Source: CAVZZG01 sp963779685
GTDB taxonomy: Bacteria > Actinomycetota > Thermoleophilia > Gaiellales > F1-60-MAGs149
NCBI GenBank assembly: GCA_963779685.1
Contig: CAVZZG010000003.1
Coordinates: forward strand, 248,001-312,000
Length of the DNA: 64,000 nucleotides
Reading direction: 5' to 3'
In this document: piece by piece, positions 46,306 to 55,384 of the stretch
Numbering within the stretch: position 1 is the first letter of the stretch
How the letters are laid out: the number at the start of each line of letters is the position of its first letter
Made by a program: the position numbers and the translations under genes
The notes under the pieces: generated by a model
The model's input: the letters and a program-made list of their open reading frames with translations, nothing else
Database searches by the model: none
Told to the model about the DNA's origin: nothing

Positions 46306-47648
46306 GAGCGGATCACCGCCAGCACCTCGTCGCGACGGCGCTCCATGTCCTCGAGGCTGAAGGCCTCGAGGTTGAGCCGCACGAGCGGCTCGGTGTTCGA
46401 GGGCCGCACGTTGAAGTGCCAGTCGTCGAAATCGATCGAGATCCCGTCCAGGTGCGTCACCCGGCCGCCGGCGCCGAAGCGGTCCTTCAGTTCCTGCAGC
46501 GTCAGCGCGACGTCTTTCACGGGCGTGTTGATCTCGCCCGAGATGAAGTACCGCTCGCGGAACGGCGCGAGCAGCGCCGCGAGCGACCCGCCGCGCCGCG
46601 AGATCAGTTCGAGCATTGCCAGCGCCGGCACGATGCCCGTGTCGACGCCGTAGAACTCCCGAAAGTAGTAGTGGCCCGAGACCTCGCCTGCGAACTGCGC
46701 CTGCTCCTCGCGCATCCGCTGCTTGATGAAGGCGTGCCCGACGCGTGACGCGATCGCCGTGCCCCCGCAGCGCGCGACGACGTCAGGCACCGCTCGCGAG
46801 GCGCGGATGTCGTAGAGGATGGAGGCGCCCGGGTGCCGGGCGAGCGTCGCCTCGGCCAGCAGGGCAGTGATGAAGTCTCCGGGGGCGAAGCCGCCCTGGT
46901 CGTCGACGAAGAAGCAGCGGTCGGCATCGCCGTCCCAGGCGATGCCGAGATCGGCCCCCTCCTCCCGCACCCGGGCGATGATGAACTCCCGGTTCTCGGG
47001 CAGGAGCGGGTTCGGCTGGTGGTCGGGAAAGGTGCCGTCGGGATCCATGAAGCAGGGGATCGCGAAGATCGGCAGGCGCGGGAGGATGCGGGACAGCATC
47101 GTGCCGGCCATGCCGTTGCCGCCGTCGAGGACGACCTTCAGCGGTCGTACGGCCGAGATGTCGATCAGCGACAGGACCTTCTCGGTGAACCCGTCGAGGA
47201 CGTCGACCTCCCCGCGGGTGCCGCGTGCTGCGGGCGTCTTGAACGCGCCGTCGAGCGCGGCCCTGCGGACCTGGTCGAGGCCCGAGTCGCCGCCGACTGG
47301 CCGGACGTGGCGCCGGACGATCTTCATGCCGTTGTACTGCGCCGGGTTGTGCGACGCGGTGACCGCGATCCCGCCCTCGTAGCCGTGCTCGCCGACCGCG
47401 TAGTACATCATCTCGGTGCTCGCCAGGCCGAGCACGTCGACGTCGCAGCCGGCGTCCAGCGCACCCCGCACCGCCGCCTCCGACAGCTCGGGCGACGACA
47501 GGCGCATGTCGCGCCCGATGGCGATCCGCTTCGGGGCGAACACGTCGACGTAGGCCCGGGCGATCCGGTAGGCCCCGTCGGCATCGAGTTCGTCCGGCAC
47601 GACGCCGCGGACGTCGTACGCCTTGAAGACCTTCGGGTCGAGCGTCAC
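46302..47648 (-). CDS. Phosphomannomutase/phosphoglucomutase
   Basis: 448 residues from GTG 47648 (VTLDPKVFKAYDVRGVVPDELDADGAYRIARAYV). The phosphoserine loop is GIAVTASHNPAQYNGMK; the metal loop IAWDGDADRCFFVD; the sugar loop GEVSGHYYFRE; and the phosphate loop RPSNTEPLVRLNLEA. It moves phosphate between C1 and C6 of mannose or glucose for cell-wall sugars. Its GTG overlaps the HIT stop, and its stop overlaps the thioesterase start (GTGA), so HIT, mutase and thioesterase are one transcript. Confidence 0.92.
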   Translation of the reverse strand: MTLDPKVFKAYDVRGVVPDELDADGAYRIARAYVDVFAPKRIAIGRDMRLSSPELSEAAVRGALDAGCDVDVLGLASTEMMYYAVGEHGYEGGIAVTASHNPAQYNGMKIVRRHVRPVGGDSGLDQVRRAALDGAFKTPAARGTRGEVDVLDGFTEKVLSLIDISAVRPLKVVLDGGNGMAGTMLSRILPRLPIFAIPCFMDPDGTFPDHQPNPLLPENREFIIARVREEGADLGIAWDGDADRCFFVDDQGGFAPGDFITALLAEATLARHPGASILYDIRASRAVPDVVARCGGTAIASRVGHAFIKQRMREEQAQFAGEVSGHYYFREFYGVDTGIVPALAMLELISRRGGSLAALLAPFRERYFISGEINTPVKDVALTLQELKDRFGAGGRVTHLDGISIDFDDWHFNVRPSNTEPLVRLNLEAFSLEDMERRRDEVLAVIRS

Positions 47649-48139
47649 GGCGCCGAACCTCCCCACGCATCTGAGAGCGACTGCCAGGTCTGGTCGAGAT
47701 GCTGCGCCATCACCCGGACGTCCGCGAGTACCGGCATGAAGTTCGTGTCGCCCGACCAGCGCGGCACGACGTGCAGGTGGACGTGGCCCTCGACGCCGGC
47801 GCCGGCAGCACGGCCGAGGTTCAGGCCCACGTTCGCGCCGTGCGGTCGGAGGGTCGCGTCCAGCGTCTGCAGCGACCGGTCGAGCAGCTCCCACATCTCG
47901 GCGCGCTCGGCAGCGTCGAGATCGCCGGGCGAGGCGACGTGACGGTATGGCGCGACCATCACGTGGCCGTTGGCGTACGGGTAGAGGTTCAGCATCACGA
48001 AGCACGTCGGGCCACGGTGCACGATCAGCGCGGCCCGGTCGTCCGCTTCGCGCTTGTCGCAGAACACGCAGTCGCCCGCGTTCTCGCCCGACGCGGAGGC
48101 GACGTAGGTGAGGCGCCACGGAGCCCAGAGACGTTCCAT
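47645..48139 (-). CDS. HIT-family hydrolase (Ap4A phosphorylase-like)
   Basis: 164 residues from ATG 48139 (MERLWAPWRLTYVASASGENAGDCVFC). GDCVFCDKREADDRAALIVHRGPTCFVMLNLYPYANGHVMVAPYRH is the characteristic first half with a CxxC zinc half-site, and GVEGHVHLHVVPRWSGDTNFMP the HxHxH catalytic site. It cleaves dinucleoside polyphosphates or nucleotidyl adducts. First gene of the minus-strand operon. Confidence 0.9.
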   Translation of the reverse strand: MERLWAPWRLTYVASASGENAGDCVFCDKREADDRAALIVHRGPTCFVMLNLYPYANGHVMVAPYRHVASPGDLDAAERAEMWELLDRSLQTLDATLRPHGANVGLNLGRAAGAGVEGHVHLHVVPRWSGDTNFMPVLADVRVMAQHLDQTWQSLSDAWGGSAP

Positions 48140-48158
48140 CGCGCGGTAGCGTACCGAC

Positions 48159-48713
48159 GTGGCGCCCTTCCCGACCATCGATCGACTTGCCCGCGCGCTG
48201 GCGGGCCGTCCGCTGGACGGACACGGCGACGTCGTCGCCGCCGTCATGCTCTGCATCCGCGACCGCGGGCGGGGCCCCGAGATCCTGATCGCGCGCAGGT
48301 CGGAGCGGTCGGGCGACCCCTGGTCGGGTCACATGAGCCTGCCAGGCGGGCGCCTCGACACGCCGGACGAGCCGGCGCTCGCCGCCGCCGTGCGCGAGAC
48401 GGTCGAGGAGGTCGGGTTCGACCCGCTGGCCCAAGGCCGGCTCCTGGGAGCGTTGCCGGCCGTGCACGGGCGTGGCGACGCCGTCCTGGTGGCGGCGTTC
48501 GCGAGCGAGATCACGACCGATGTCGAGCCGGCTCCGTCGCACGAGTTGCAGGCAGCCTGGTGGGCACCCGTCGCGGAGTACCGCGAGACGACCGTGACCG
48601 TGCCGGAGGTGCCGCTCCCTGTGCCGGCGCTGGTCGGCGTCGGCCGTGATGGCCGGGAGGCCGTGATCTGGGGCATGACGTACCGGCTGCTTGCATCGGT
48701 CCGCGAACTCTGA
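48159..48713 (+). CDS. Nudix hydrolase (CoA pyrophosphatase-like)
   Basis: 184 residues from GTG 48159. The Nudix box is GGRLDTPDEPALAAAVRETVEEVGF, preceded by WSGHMSLPGG, as in NudL/coenzyme A diphosphatases. The Nudix glutamates (E of REXXEE) are present. Probable role is clearing CoA or related phosphodiesters; the substrate is inferred. Divergent from HIT with 19 bp between. Confidence 0.85.
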   Translation: MAPFPTIDRLARALAGRPLDGHGDVVAAVMLCIRDRGRGPEILIARRSERSGDPWSGHMSLPGGRLDTPDEPALAAAVRETVEEVGFDPLAQGRLLGALPAVHGRGDAVLVAAFASEITTDVEPAPSHELQAAWWAPVAEYRETTVTVPEVPLPVPALVGVGRDGREAVIWGMTYRLLASVREL

Positions 48714-48723
48714 AGGACGAGCT

Positions 48724-48738
48724 TGCGGGAAACCCGCA
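48724..48738. promoter_or_regulatory. Perfect palindrome TGCGGG-AAA-CCCGCA before coxB
   Basis: The best copy of the recurrent motif (arms of 6, spacer 3), about 60 bp before the coxB start; a second GGATCCCCGCGGG runs beside it. CCTAGTCTTC follows near 48.78 kb. Confidence 0.5.
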
Positions 48739-48796
48739 GGATCCCCGCGGGCTCTCGCGTGGCGGCCTGCGACCCCGTTCCCTAGTCTTCGGAGCC

Positions 48797-49318
48797 ATGA
48801 ACAGCACCATGGTCGCCTTCAACCTGGTGTACATCGGGCTGTGCCTGGTGGGGCTGGGTATCTTCGGCGTCATCTTCCTCTCGACGAGATCGTCGCAGCG
48901 CGACAAGCCCATGAGCGTGTCGCGGTGGAAGCGCCGCGAGAACGCCTGGTTCTGGATCGTGGTCGTCGCCCTGGCGGCCGCGCTCGCCGCCACGATCTTC
49001 AACACGCCCTGGAACGCCGCCGCGGAGGCGAACCGCCAGCGCGTGTCGGTGCAGGCGGCCCAGTTCGGCTTCACGTGGTCGACGAAGGTCATCCAGGCCG
49101 GCCGTCAGGTCGAGTTCCACCTGTCGTCGAAGGACGTCAACCACGCCTTCGCGATCTTCGACCCCGACGGCGTGCTCGTCGGTCAGGCCCAGATGATGCC
49201 CGGCTGGCCCACCGACTACCGCCTCACGCTGCACAAGAAGGGCACGTACCAGGTGCGCTGCTTCGAGTACTGCGGGATCGGGCACCACCAGATGATCGAC
49301 ACGTTCGAGGTGCGGTAA
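48797..49318 (+). CDS. coxB: Cytochrome c oxidase subunit II (ba3/short type)
   Basis: 173 residues from ATG 48797. One or two TM helices (LVYIGLCLVGLGIFGVIF and WFWIVVVALAAALAATIF), then a cupredoxin domain: SSKDVNHAFAIFDPDG (H) and CFEYCGIGHHQMIDTF, the CxExCGxxHxxM CuA site. The protein is short, typical of B-type heme-copper oxidases. Its stop overlaps the coxA ATG (TAATG). CuA takes electrons from cytochrome c to subunit I. Confidence 0.9.
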   Translation: MNSTMVAFNLVYIGLCLVGLGIFGVIFLSTRSSQRDKPMSVSRWKRRENAWFWIVVVALAAALAATIFNTPWNAAAEANRQRVSVQAAQFGFTWSTKVIQAGRQVEFHLSSKDVNHAFAIFDPDGVLVGQAQMMPGWPTDYRLTLHKKGTYQVRCFEYCGIGHHQMIDTFEVR

Positions 49319-51138
49319 TGGCTGCGGTCGACATCCCCGCCCGGGCTCTCGCCGGCGACGCGCTGCTGACCGCCGACCAGGTCCGGACACGCGCCAAGGG
49401 ACTGGTGCTGCGCTACGTCATCACGTCGTCGGCGCTGCTCCTGATCAGCGGCTCCCTGGGTGTCGTGATCCGCCAGAGCCAGGCGAAGCTCCACACGATC
49501 AGCCCGGCGCTCTGGTACGAGCTGATGACGGCCCACGGGCTGGGCGCCTTCGTCGGCTGGGCGGCGTTCTGTCTCATGGGACTCAGCTTCTGGGTCATGC
49601 AGGAGAACGGGTTCCAGCTGCGAGGGTGGAGCTACAGGTGGGCCGTGGCGAGCTACTGGACCATGGTCGTCGGTGTGGTCGGCGTGGTCGTGACCGTGCT
49701 GGCGATGGGGTTCGCCGGATCGTGGGTGTTCCTCTACCCGCTGCCGTTCCACTCGGTCGGGCAGTGGACGGAGCTCACCACCGGGATCTTCTCCGTCGCG
49801 GTGATCTCCGTCGGGCTCTCGATCTTCGCCTACTGCTTCGGGCTGCTCGCCATGGGCACCGGGTCGGACCTCGGCGCGCCGCAGGGCGCGAGCGCGCTCA
49901 ACCGCTTCGGCTGCGCGATGGGGCTCGGCCACATCGGCCGCTGGGGGCGCCGGTTCCGGACCGAGCGGCCGCTGCCGTTCGCCGTCATCCCGCTGACGGT
50001 GATCGCGATCGACATGATCATCGCCACGCTGCCGCTGGCCGTGCTGCTGATCTTCATGGTGGCGCAGGCGATCGATCCGAACGTCACCGTCGACCCGCTG
50101 CTCGCGAAGTCGATGCTGTGGTGGTTCGGCCACCCGGTGGTGTACCTCCTGCTGTTCCCGGCGGTGGCCTGCTACTACCACATCATCCCCAAGCTGGCCG
50201 GCCGGGAGCTCGTCGCGGGTCACGTGATCGCGATCGGCTGGGCGATCGCCGCGATCACGAACGTGATCATCGGCGCGCACCACATGTACACCGACTTCCC
50301 GGGCAACGTCCAGCAGTCGATCAACACGTTCTCCCAGCCGATGACCTACGCGGTCACGATCCCGTCGGCGATCTCGCTGTTCTCGCTGGCGTTCACGATG
50401 TACCGGTCGCACTTCGACTGGAGCCAGCCTGCGGCGCGGTTCCTGGTCTTCGCCCTGTGCTCGTGGCTGGTGGCGGGCTTCCAGGGCGTCGCCCTCGCGA
50501 CCATCGAGTTCGACTCGAAGGCGCACAACACGCTGTGGGTGGTCGGCCACTTCCACAACATGGCGCTGATCCACATCGGCTTCGTCATCTTCGGCGCCAT
50601 CTACTACTTCCTGCCCGATCTCATAGGCAGGCCGTGGAAGTCGCGGGCCCTCGCAGACTGGCACCTCGGGCTCACGCTCATCGGCGGCTACGGCATGGTC
50701 CTGCCCTGGATGTGGCAGGGCATGTACGGTGCGCCGCGCCGTTTCGCGGTCCTCCCGGGCACCCGCTACGACCTCTGGTCGCAGATCTCGCTGCCGTTCG
50801 TCGCGCTGATCGTGATCGGGACGGCCTGCTTCGTGGTGAACCTCGCCGCGACGCTCGGCACGCCGTGGCTCGCCGGCGTCGTGGGCCCGAAGCCCGGCGC
50901 CGGCGACGACCTGGCGCCGGAGCGGGGAAGCGAGGGTCTCGCGGCGCTGATGGTGGGATGCGGCACCGCGCTCGGCGTGATCGCGATCTTCCTGGCGCCG
51001 TTCCTGTTCGCTCCGGTCGGCCTGCTCCTCGCCTACGTCGGCGCCACGTTCGGCGCTCGCCGCCAGGGCGCCTGGGGCATGGTCATCTGCCTTGTCGGCC
51101 TGGTGATCGGCGTCGCCCGCCAGATCTTCGGCTTCTGA
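49318..51138 (+). CDS. coxA: Heme-copper oxidase subunit I (B-type)
   Basis: 606 residues with 13-15 TM helices. Heme and copper ligands: TAHGLGAFVGWA (H), the Tyr-His motif HPVVYLLLFPAVACYYHI, HHMYTDFP (copper His pair) and VVGHFHNMALIHIGF (high-spin heme and low-spin heme His). HPVVY in place of HPEVY and a small subunit II suggest the ba3-like B family. It reduces O2 to water with proton pumping. It starts inside the coxB stop codon. No other oxidase subunits or assembly genes are in the window. Confidence 0.92.
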   Translation: MAAVDIPARALAGDALLTADQVRTRAKGLVLRYVITSSALLLISGSLGVVIRQSQAKLHTISPALWYELMTAHGLGAFVGWAAFCLMGLSFWVMQENGFQLRGWSYRWAVASYWTMVVGVVGVVVTVLAMGFAGSWVFLYPLPFHSVGQWTELTTGIFSVAVISVGLSIFAYCFGLLAMGTGSDLGAPQGASALNRFGCAMGLGHIGRWGRRFRTERPLPFAVIPLTVIAIDMIIATLPLAVLLIFMVAQAIDPNVTVDPLLAKSMLWWFGHPVVYLLLFPAVACYYHIIPKLAGRELVAGHVIAIGWAIAAITNVIIGAHHMYTDFPGNVQQSINTFSQPMTYAVTIPSAISLFSLAFTMYRSHFDWSQPAARFLVFALCSWLVAGFQGVALATIEFDSKAHNTLWVVGHFHNMALIHIGFVIFGAIYYFLPDLIGRPWKSRALADWHLGLTLIGGYGMVLPWMWQGMYGAPRRFAVLPGTRYDLWSQISLPFVALIVIGTACFVVNLAATLGTPWLAGVVGPKPGAGDDLAPERGSEGLAALMVGCGTALGVIAIFLAPFLFAPVGLLLAYVGATFGARRQGAWGMVICLVGLVIGVARQIFGF

Positions 51139-51147
51139 GCGACGCCG

Positions 51148-51774
51148 CTAGCCGATCGTGACGAGGCGGTGCTCGAGGGCGTAGCGCACCATGTCGGCGC
51201 GGGTCTGGAGGCGCAGCTTGTTGAGGATGTGCCGGCGGTGGGCCTCGACCGTGCGCACCGACAGGTAGAGCTGCTTGGCGATCTCCTGGTTGGTGTAGCC
51301 GAGCGCGATCAGCCGCAGGATGTCGCGCTCGCGCTCGGTGAGATCGTCCTCCGGCTGGCGGACGACGAGGCGTGCCGCGAGTGCGGGGTGCACGTAGAGG
51401 CGGCCGTCGATCACGGCCCGGATCGCGGCCGCAAGCTCCTCGTCGGCCGCGTCCTTCAGGACGTAGCCCTGCGCTCCCCGCTCGAACGCCTGGCGGGCAT
51501 AGGCGGGCTCGTCCTGCATCGACAGGATCACGACGCGCGGGCCCAGACCGCGGATGTCGGGCAGGATATCGAGCCCGGAGCGCGTCTTCAGGCCGATGTC
51601 CAGCACGACGACGTCCGGCTGGTGCCGGCGCACCGCGCGGATCGCCTCGTCCGCGTCGGCGGCCTCGGCCACCACTTCGAACTCGCCATTCTCGCTGAGC
51701 ATGCGCCGCACGCCGGAGCGCACGATGGCGTGGTCGTCGACCAGCAGGATCCGCGTCGGAGGTGGCGTCGTCAC
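51148..51774 (-). CDS. NarL/DevR-family response regulator
   Basis: 208 residues. Receiver domain: ILLVDDHAIVRSGV, phosphoacceptor D59 in VVVLDIGLKTRSGLDILP, T/S and K positions ILSMQDEP and GYVLKDA. LuxR-type HTH: LTERERDILRLIALGYTNQEIAKQLYLSVRTVEAHRRHILNKL. Its ATG overlaps the stop of the kinase gene (ATGA at 51771-51774), so the pair is one operon. Likely acts as dimer at inverted repeats; the palindrome near these genes is a candidate target. Confidence 0.9.
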   Translation of the reverse strand: MTTPPPTRILLVDDHAIVRSGVRRMLSENGEFEVVAEAADADEAIRAVRRHQPDVVVLDIGLKTRSGLDILPDIRGLGPRVVILSMQDEPAYARQAFERGAQGYVLKDAADEELAAAIRAVIDGRLYVHPALAARLVVRQPEDDLTERERDILRLIALGYTNQEIAKQLYLSVRTVEAHRRHILNKLRLQTRADMVRYALEHRLVTIG

Positions 51775-53486
51775 AGTGGCGCCTCGAAGTGGATGCGCGT
51801 GCCGCCCTCGGTCGGCGCGGCGATGTTGATCCGGCCGAGCACCAGCTCGGCGCGTTCGCGCATGCCGTCGAGGCCGTAGCCTCGCACGATGGTGGCGGGG
51901 TCGATACCGATACCGTCGTCCTCTATCACCAGGTGAAGCGTGCCTGTGTCGATGGCCGCCGAGATCCTAACGCGCGTTGCCCGGGCGTGCTTGATGATAT
52001 TCGTTACGGCCTCCTGCGCGATCCGGAAGGCCGTTGTGGCGAGATCGTCCCGGATCCCGGCGACGTCGTCGGCCGTCGCGCATTCCACCGAGACGCCGTT
52101 GCGGCGGCCGAGCGTATCGCCGAGACGCTCGAGGGCCGGCCCCAGACCGAAGTCGTCGAGCACCTTCGGGCGGAGATCGACGATCAGATCGCGGACATCG
52201 TCGATCGCCTCGCCGACGGTGCGGCGAGCCTCGGCGAGCCCCTCTCGCATGACCGTGGTGTCCGTCTCCCGCTCGAGCCGCTTCAGGTGCATCTGCACCG
52301 CCGCGAGCGTCCCGGCGGTGCGGTCGTGGAGGTCGTGGGCGATCCGGCGCCGCTCGTCCTCCTGCGCCTTGATGACGCGCACGAGCGACGTCCGGCGCGC
52401 CTCGGCCTGGGCCTCGGCCTGTCTCAGCCGGGCCAGGGCCTCGGACCGCGCCCGTTCGCGACCGAATGCCCGGGCGGTCTGGAGGGCTATGGCGCCCAGC
52501 GACGCCAGGCCCTCGAGTTGATCCTGATCCTCGGAGGTGAACGGCCGCCCGTCGACCTGATCCATGCACGACAGGACTGCGACGGTCTCGTCGCCGGCCT
52601 TCATCGGGACCGAGCACAGCGTCGTCACACCGAGCGCCTCGATGGTCGCCGGGTCCGGCGCCGACGAGGACGTCGCGTCGTCGATCCGCATCGATTCGCC
52701 GGCCGTCAGGACGGCGCCCGACAGCGAGGCGTCGAGCGGGATCTCCCGGCCGCGCATGACCTCTGCGCCCGGCCCGACCGCGACCGGGAACCGCACGGTG
52801 CGGGAGATCTCGTCCGGCACCCCGATCGCGACGGTGCGGGCGCCGACGAGGGTCTGGGCCTCCCGCGCCAGCGACAGCATGACGCGGCTGACGTCGCGTT
52901 CGCGGAGGATCTGGGCGGCGATCGCCGCCACCGATGCCCGCGCCTGGGCCGCGCGCTGGGCCTCGGCGGCGCGGTCGAGCGCGTCCTCGTACAGCCTCGC
53001 GTTCTCGATCGCCACGCCGGCCTTGGCCGCGAGCAGGAGCAGCACCGACTCGTCCTCGTCGGAGAACTCGCCCGACGGTGCCTCGGTCAGGTACAGGTTG
53101 CCGAACACGTCGCCCTGCGTGCGCACCGGGACGCCGAGGAACGAGTGCATCGGCGGATGGTGGTCGGGGAGTCCCGACGCACGCGGATCGACGCTCAGAT
53201 CGCGGATCCGGATCGGTCGCTGCTCGTCGATGAGGAGCCCGAGGATGCCGCGTCCGGTGGGCGGCCCGCCGATCGCCTTCACCTGTGCCCGCGACATGCC
53301 GGACGTGACGAAGCGCACGATTCGCCGTCCATCGCCCAGCACGCCCAGCGCCGCGTAGCGTGCGCCGGTCACCTCGCGGGCGGCGTGGACGATGGCCTGC
53401 AGGGTGTCGTCGAGTTCCAGCCCGCGCCCGAGTTCCATGGTCGCGCGGGCGAGAACGGCGAACTTGTCCGTCGCGGCGGCTGGCAC
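51771..53486 (-). CDS. DevS/DosS-like GAF-GAF histidine kinase
   Basis: 571 residues from GTG 53486. GAF1 (18-170) has ARYAALGVL, GRGILGLLIDEQRPIRI, DHHPPMHSFLGVPV and VFGNLYLTEAPSGEFSDEDE, which match DevS/DosT GAF domains, including the His-Pro-Pro segment that in the M. tuberculosis proteins holds the heme ligand. GAF2 is 200-345. HisKA_3 (366-430) has ERRRIAHDLHDRTAGTLAAVQ with H387; the ATPase domain has IAQEAVTNIIKHARA and LHLVIEDDGIGID. No TM helix, so cytoplasmic. Heme binding is likely but not proven. Start codon lacks a good ribosome site. Confidence 0.88.
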   Translation of the reverse strand: MPAAATDKFAVLARATMELGRGLELDDTLQAIVHAAREVTGARYAALGVLGDGRRIVRFVTSGMSRAQVKAIGGPPTGRGILGLLIDEQRPIRIRDLSVDPRASGLPDHHPPMHSFLGVPVRTQGDVFGNLYLTEAPSGEFSDEDESVLLLLAAKAGVAIENARLYEDALDRAAEAQRAAQARASVAAIAAQILRERDVSRVMLSLAREAQTLVGARTVAIGVPDEISRTVRFPVAVGPGAEVMRGREIPLDASLSGAVLTAGESMRIDDATSSSAPDPATIEALGVTTLCSVPMKAGDETVAVLSCMDQVDGRPFTSEDQDQLEGLASLGAIALQTARAFGRERARSEALARLRQAEAQAEARRTSLVRVIKAQEDERRRIAHDLHDRTAGTLAAVQMHLKRLERETDTTVMREGLAEARRTVGEAIDDVRDLIVDLRPKVLDDFGLGPALERLGDTLGRRNGVSVECATADDVAGIRDDLATTAFRIAQEAVTNIIKHARATRVRISAAIDTGTLHLVIEDDGIGIDPATIVRGYGLDGMRERAELVLGRINIAAPTEGGTRIHFEAPL

Positions 53487-53520
53487 ACAACAACGATAAG
53501 GCCGCTGAATCGTCGTATCG

Positions 53521-53535
53521 TGCGGGTTTTCCGCA
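53521..53535. promoter_or_regulatory. Palindrome TGCGG-GTTTT-CCGCA between devS-like and usp genes
   Basis: Lies 35 bp before the kinase start and about 94 bp before the first universal stress gene, on opposite strands. Same motif as before coxB and at 59.49 kb, so a candidate operator for both directions. Confidence 0.5.
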
Positions 53536-53628
53536 TACGTGAGCGAGGCGCCCCCGATGGCGTCGCGCCGCGACGGGGTGACGCTATGCGAGGAGATCGA
53601 ATGCGCCGCGCGCAGGAGGTGGTCACAC

Positions 53629-54045
53629 ATGGCACGGAAGGTCCTTCTGGCGTATGACGGCACGGAGTCCGCGCGGCGGGCGCTCGAGCGCTCGATCGAG
53701 ATCATCGGCGAGGGCGATGCCATCGGCATCATCAGCGTGGTGCCGCTCGTCGCGAGTAGCGCGCGATCGGGAGGCCCGTACGCAGCCGGTGACGGCCCCC
53801 GCGAGCACCGGGCCGAGATCGAGGAGGCGGCGGGGCTCCTGGCCGAGCGTGGCGTCGCCATGGCGGAGGCGATCGAGTCGATCGGCGACCCCGCGACGGC
53901 GATCTGCGACGCCGCGGAGGAGCACGGGTACGACGTGATCGTGATCGGCAGCCGGAACCTCAAGGGCATGAAGCGGCTGCTGCTCGGCTCCGTCTCGGAG
54001 AAGGTCGCCCACCACGCGGCCTGCGACGTCCTGATTGCGAAGTAG
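53629..54045 (+). CDS. Universal stress protein (UspA family)
   Basis: 138 residues from ATG 53629. MARKVLLAYDGTESARRALERSIEII is the family start, and VIVIGSRNLKGMKRLLLGSVSEKVAHHAACDVLIAK the G-x2-G-x9-G(S/T) nucleotide-binding end. UspA proteins bind ATP/AMP and help long-term survival under oxygen or energy stress. It is the first gene on the plus side of the DevS palindrome, and is followed by a second usp after 7 bp. Confidence 0.9.
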   Translation: MARKVLLAYDGTESARRALERSIEIIGEGDAIGIISVVPLVASSARSGGPYAAGDGPREHRAEIEEAAGLLAERGVAMAEAIESIGDPATAICDAAEEHGYDVIVIGSRNLKGMKRLLLGSVSEKVAHHAACDVLIAK

Positions 54046-54052
54046 GGGTGTC

Positions 54053-54475
54053 ATGCGCCGGGTCCTGCTGGCAACCGACGGTTCGGACGCTTCGCACGAG
54101 GCGCTCGAGTTCGCGGTCGCGTTCGCCCGCCAGACCGATGCCGTGCTGCATGTCGTCGTCGTCCGGCCGGTGTCGTCCCAGCCGAGGTCGCCGGTGCTCG
54201 ACCTGGAGTCCGTGAAGGCCGCCACGCGGATCGCGGATGCCGCGGTCGTGCGGGCGGAACAGCGGGGGGTGGCGGCCGTCGCGCACGTCGCCCGGGGCGA
54301 CGCGGGCCGAGAGATCGCCGAGTCCGCAGATCGCTTGCAGGCCGACATGGTCGTGGTCGGGGCACGCGGCCTCGGCGATGCGGAGGACCTGCTCGGCAGC
54401 GTCTCGCTGGCGGTCGCGATGCGGTCGCCCGTACCGGTCACGGTCGTACGGGAACGGCCGGCGCACGCCGCCTGA
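54053..54475 (+). CDS. Universal stress protein (UspA family)
   Basis: 140 residues. MRRVLLATDGSDASHEALEFAVAFA starts the domain and MVVVGARGLGDAEDLLGSVSLAVAMRSPVPVTVVRERP ends it, with the G-x2-G-x9-G(S/T) nucleotide loop. Longer HVVVVRPVSSQPRSP loop in the middle. ATG 54053 is 7 bp after the previous usp; probably one mRNA. Confidence 0.9.
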   Translation: MRRVLLATDGSDASHEALEFAVAFARQTDAVLHVVVVRPVSSQPRSPVLDLESVKAATRIADAAVVRAEQRGVAAVAHVARGDAGREIAESADRLQADMVVVGARGLGDAEDLLGSVSLAVAMRSPVPVTVVRERPAHAA

Positions 54476-54487
54476 CGAACCGGACCC

Positions 54488-54769
54488 TTGCGCACCGAGG
54501 ATCACCTCACCCGGAGTGGCCGCCTCGTGCGGATCCGGCCCCCGGCGGACGGAGAGCCGGCTCCGCCCTTCGTCTGCCCGCACGGCGGACCCCCTCACCT
54601 CGTCGCCGAGATCGATGGCAGCCTGGTCGCGTGGCTCGGCCGGAGCGGCGACGACGTGCACCTCTGCCTGCATTCCGGCGCCCTCGGCGAAGGCATTGCG
54701 GCTCGTCTCCTGGCTCGGGCCGGGACGTTCGGCAGCCGGACGGTGAGCGTGTGTCAGCCGCTGACGTGA
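54488..54769 (+). CDS. Small hypothetical protein
   Basis: A 93-residue frame from TTG 54488, 12 bp after the second usp stop. Contains VRIRPPADGEPAPPFVCPHGGPPHLVAEIDGSLVAWLGRSGDDVHLCLHSGALGEGIAARLL and ends NLT-like SVCQPLT. No family recognised. It overlaps the end of the MBL gene by 16 bp (convergent). It may be real because of position and codon use, but a chance frame is possible. Confidence 0.4.
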   Translation: MRTEDHLTRSGRLVRIRPPADGEPAPPFVCPHGGPPHLVAEIDGSLVAWLGRSGDDVHLCLHSGALGEGIAARLLARAGTFGSRTVSVCQPLT

Positions 54770-55367
54770 ACTGCCGCGCGGAGCGCGGCGTGGCCTCCGG
54801 TCAGCACCGGCTGCCAGTGCGAGCAGAGCACCGATGCGATGTCGAGATCGAGCAGCGGCTCGAGCGCGGTGCGCATGCGTTCGCGGTGCCAGGCGCGCTC
54901 GTCGTCGGAGCCGCCGTACCAGGAGGCCGGACACAGCCGGAGGCCGCCCCGGACGCGCCCAGCAGCACATCGCCCGGTACCAGCGCGCGGTGCTCGGCGA
55001 GGTGGAAGTGGGTCTCGCCGATCGGGTCACCGAGCGCGATGGCGGCAACGGACGGTGGATGCCCGGCGTAGGCCGGATACCGGGCGCGGATCTGGGCGCA
55101 CGACCGCTCGTGCCAGTGCACCGTACGCAGCGTCGCCACCGGCAGGCCGCGTCGCTCGACGTCGCGGTCGAGCGCAATCCAGAAGCGAGCGGCGTCGGAC
55201 GGATCGGATGGCACGAGCGGATCGATGAGGACCGTCGCCTCGGGTGCCTCGTAGTAGACGCTGCCGACCATCTGCGGCCAGGCCGAGGCGCCGGTGCCGC
55301 CGGGGTCCCATTCCGGGTGCGGCGCCGTCCACCGCCACAGGCCCTGCCGGAGTCGCTCGACCTCCAT
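54754..55367 (-). CDS. MBL-fold hydrolase-like protein, one frameshift
   Basis: ATG 55367 opens a metallo-beta-lactamase-like chain: ERLRQGLWRWTAPHPEWDPG, VYYEAPEATVLIDPLVPSD, TLRTVHWHERSCAQ (degenerate HxHxD), GETHFHLAEHRALVPGDVLLG. In the G-run corresponding to 54947-54950 one base seems lost; after it the frame gives LRLCPASWYGGSDDERAWHRERMRTALEPLLDLDIASVLCSHWQPV and stops at 54754. Joined length about 204 residues. The HxHxDH motif is only partly present, so catalysis is uncertain. Confidence 0.65.
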
Positions 55368-55384
55368 GCCTGGATGCTACGCCC

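Noticed and set aside
48783..48792. CCTAGTCTTC as a shared -10 element of coxB and sulfatase promoters
   Set aside because: Only two copies and the distance to the palindrome differs (about 4 versus 45 bp), so not enough evidence.
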